Assembly: GCA_036874045.1 (NCBI GenBank)
Contig: CM072335.1
Span: 22,637,501 to 22,701,500 of the forward strand
DNA from: Cymodocea nodosa
Lineage: Eukaryota > Streptophyta > Magnoliopsida > Alismatales > Cymodoceaceae
Direction: 5' to 3'
DNA length: 64,000 nucleotides
Shown: positions 63,464 through 64,000 of the stretch, in pieces
How positions within the stretch are numbered: position 1 is the stretch's first letter
Layout: every line of letters begins with the position of its first letter
Position numbers and translations under genes: made by a program
Notes under the pieces: generated by a model
Told to the model about the DNA's origin: nothing
Databases searched by the model: none
What the model saw: only the letters and a program-made list of their open reading frames with translations

Positions 63464-64000
63464 CATTCCCTTGCTTTCATAGTAATCGTTCAAGGCCCAT
63501 TGGTATTTCGATTGATTCAACCCAAGCAAACCAGCCAGATACTCGTCTAAGCTCGAGTGCACTACCAGAAGAACAACCAAAAAAATTCGTAACTTTCTTC
63601 AAAACACAAAATAAACAAAGAAGACGATCTCAGACGGTGAAAAAAGCTACCATCTTGGACTTTGGCAACCGCGTCCCAGAAAAATCCGAACGACGAACGA
63701 CTAGAACTCTTCTCCTTACTCTTCTCAAACTGCAACGGCGGAACCTGCACAGGCGGCGGCGATTTCGCCTGCGACGAAGAGGAAAGCTTGAAGCTTTCGA
63801 CGGGGCCAACTCTCAGGGACGGCGAAGGCGTCAAAGGCGGAGTCTCTGGGGACAGAGGTGGTGAAAGCTTCGACCCTGGAGTGACATTAGCACTCACAGG
63901 CGTCTTGGGGCCGTCGGACACTTCGGATGGTCTCGGGGTGGCTGGGGGAGTGATGAACACCGTGTAATTCCCGGCCCTTCCGATGATCGGCGGAGGAGTG
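63464..64000 (-). CDS. Pro/Ser-rich plant protein of unknown function (partial)
   Basis: Two exons are visible on the minus strand: beyond 64000 down to 63651, and 63561-63464. They are joined by a GT-AG intron of 89 bp that keeps the frame. The first exon reads GRAGNYTVFITPPATPRPSE, then a long Pro/Ser/Thr-rich part and SSFGFFWDAVAKVQD. The second gives VHSSLDEYLAGLLGLNQSKY, then QWALNDYYESKGM, and ends at a gtatga donor. From memory this layout fits a conserved family of uncharacterised plant proteins, often labelled hydroxyproline-rich; I see no catalytic motif. The start lies outside the window and the last exon or exons were not found. The coding strand of exon 1 is GC-rich. Confidence 0.7.

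Noticed and set aside
63637-63967. Gly/Asp- and Arg-rich plus-strand ORFs at the right edge
   Set aside because: They oppose the Pro/Ser-rich exon, whose splice sites and second exon fit a known plant family.

Overview
This is a piece of a plant nuclear genome. The evidence is intron-containing genes with GT-AG junctions, plant-specific protein families, and many Copia, RTE-LINE, hAT and PIF/Harbinger remnants in AT-rich DNA. The GC-rich 5' ends of the COG1 gene and of the right-edge gene, and the GC-rich codons of the kinase gene, suggest a monocot, probably not a grass. Genus cannot be read from the sequence. I found no prokaryotic genes, CRISPR arrays, tRNA or rRNA genes, and no candidate for a new multi-gene system.

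Four host genes can be supported. (1) 5,338-20,929, plus strand: a VIN3-like (VEL family) Polycomb accessory protein, 4 exons, predicted 720 aa. (2) 33,828-36,371, minus strand: a class VI receptor-like cytoplasmic kinase (RBK/RRK type), 6 exons, predicted 395 aa. (3) 50,350-58,319, plus strand: subunit 1 of the conserved oligomeric Golgi complex, 6 exons, predicted 1,077 aa. (4) 63,464 to beyond 64,000, minus strand: two exons of a Pro/Ser-rich plant protein of unknown function, cut by the window edge. Predicted lengths come from joining exons by eye; every junction used has GT-AG ends and keeps the reading frame.

The rest is mostly transposon sediment. The 12.4-kb third-exon-proximal intron of the VIN3-like gene holds two degenerate tandem-repeat fields (7.9-9.5 kb) and an old Copia element (about 10.0-18.4 kb). 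A small deleted Copia (13,337-15,109, with 5-bp target duplications) sits in the reverse transcriptase of that old element, and an antisense RTE LINE (16.3-18.1 kb) sits further along it. A more complete but frameshifted Copia lies at 22.7-27.2 kb (minus). Two diverged copies of one hAT family lie in opposite orientation on either side of the kinase gene (29.1-32.1 kb minus; 40.6-43.2 kb plus). A 631-bp PIF/Harbinger element with TTA duplications (39,821-40,451) precedes the second hAT copy, and a third Copia (43.2-46.8 kb, minus) abuts it. Another RTE LINE tail follows the COG1 gene.

The genes do not form a pathway together: one acts in chromatin silencing, one in ROP-linked signalling, one in Golgi vesicle tethering. 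The most interesting local biology is how the VIN3-like gene is transcribed through its transposon-filled intron. Retention of that intron gives a stop codon directly at the splice donor, so a PHD-only protein is possible.
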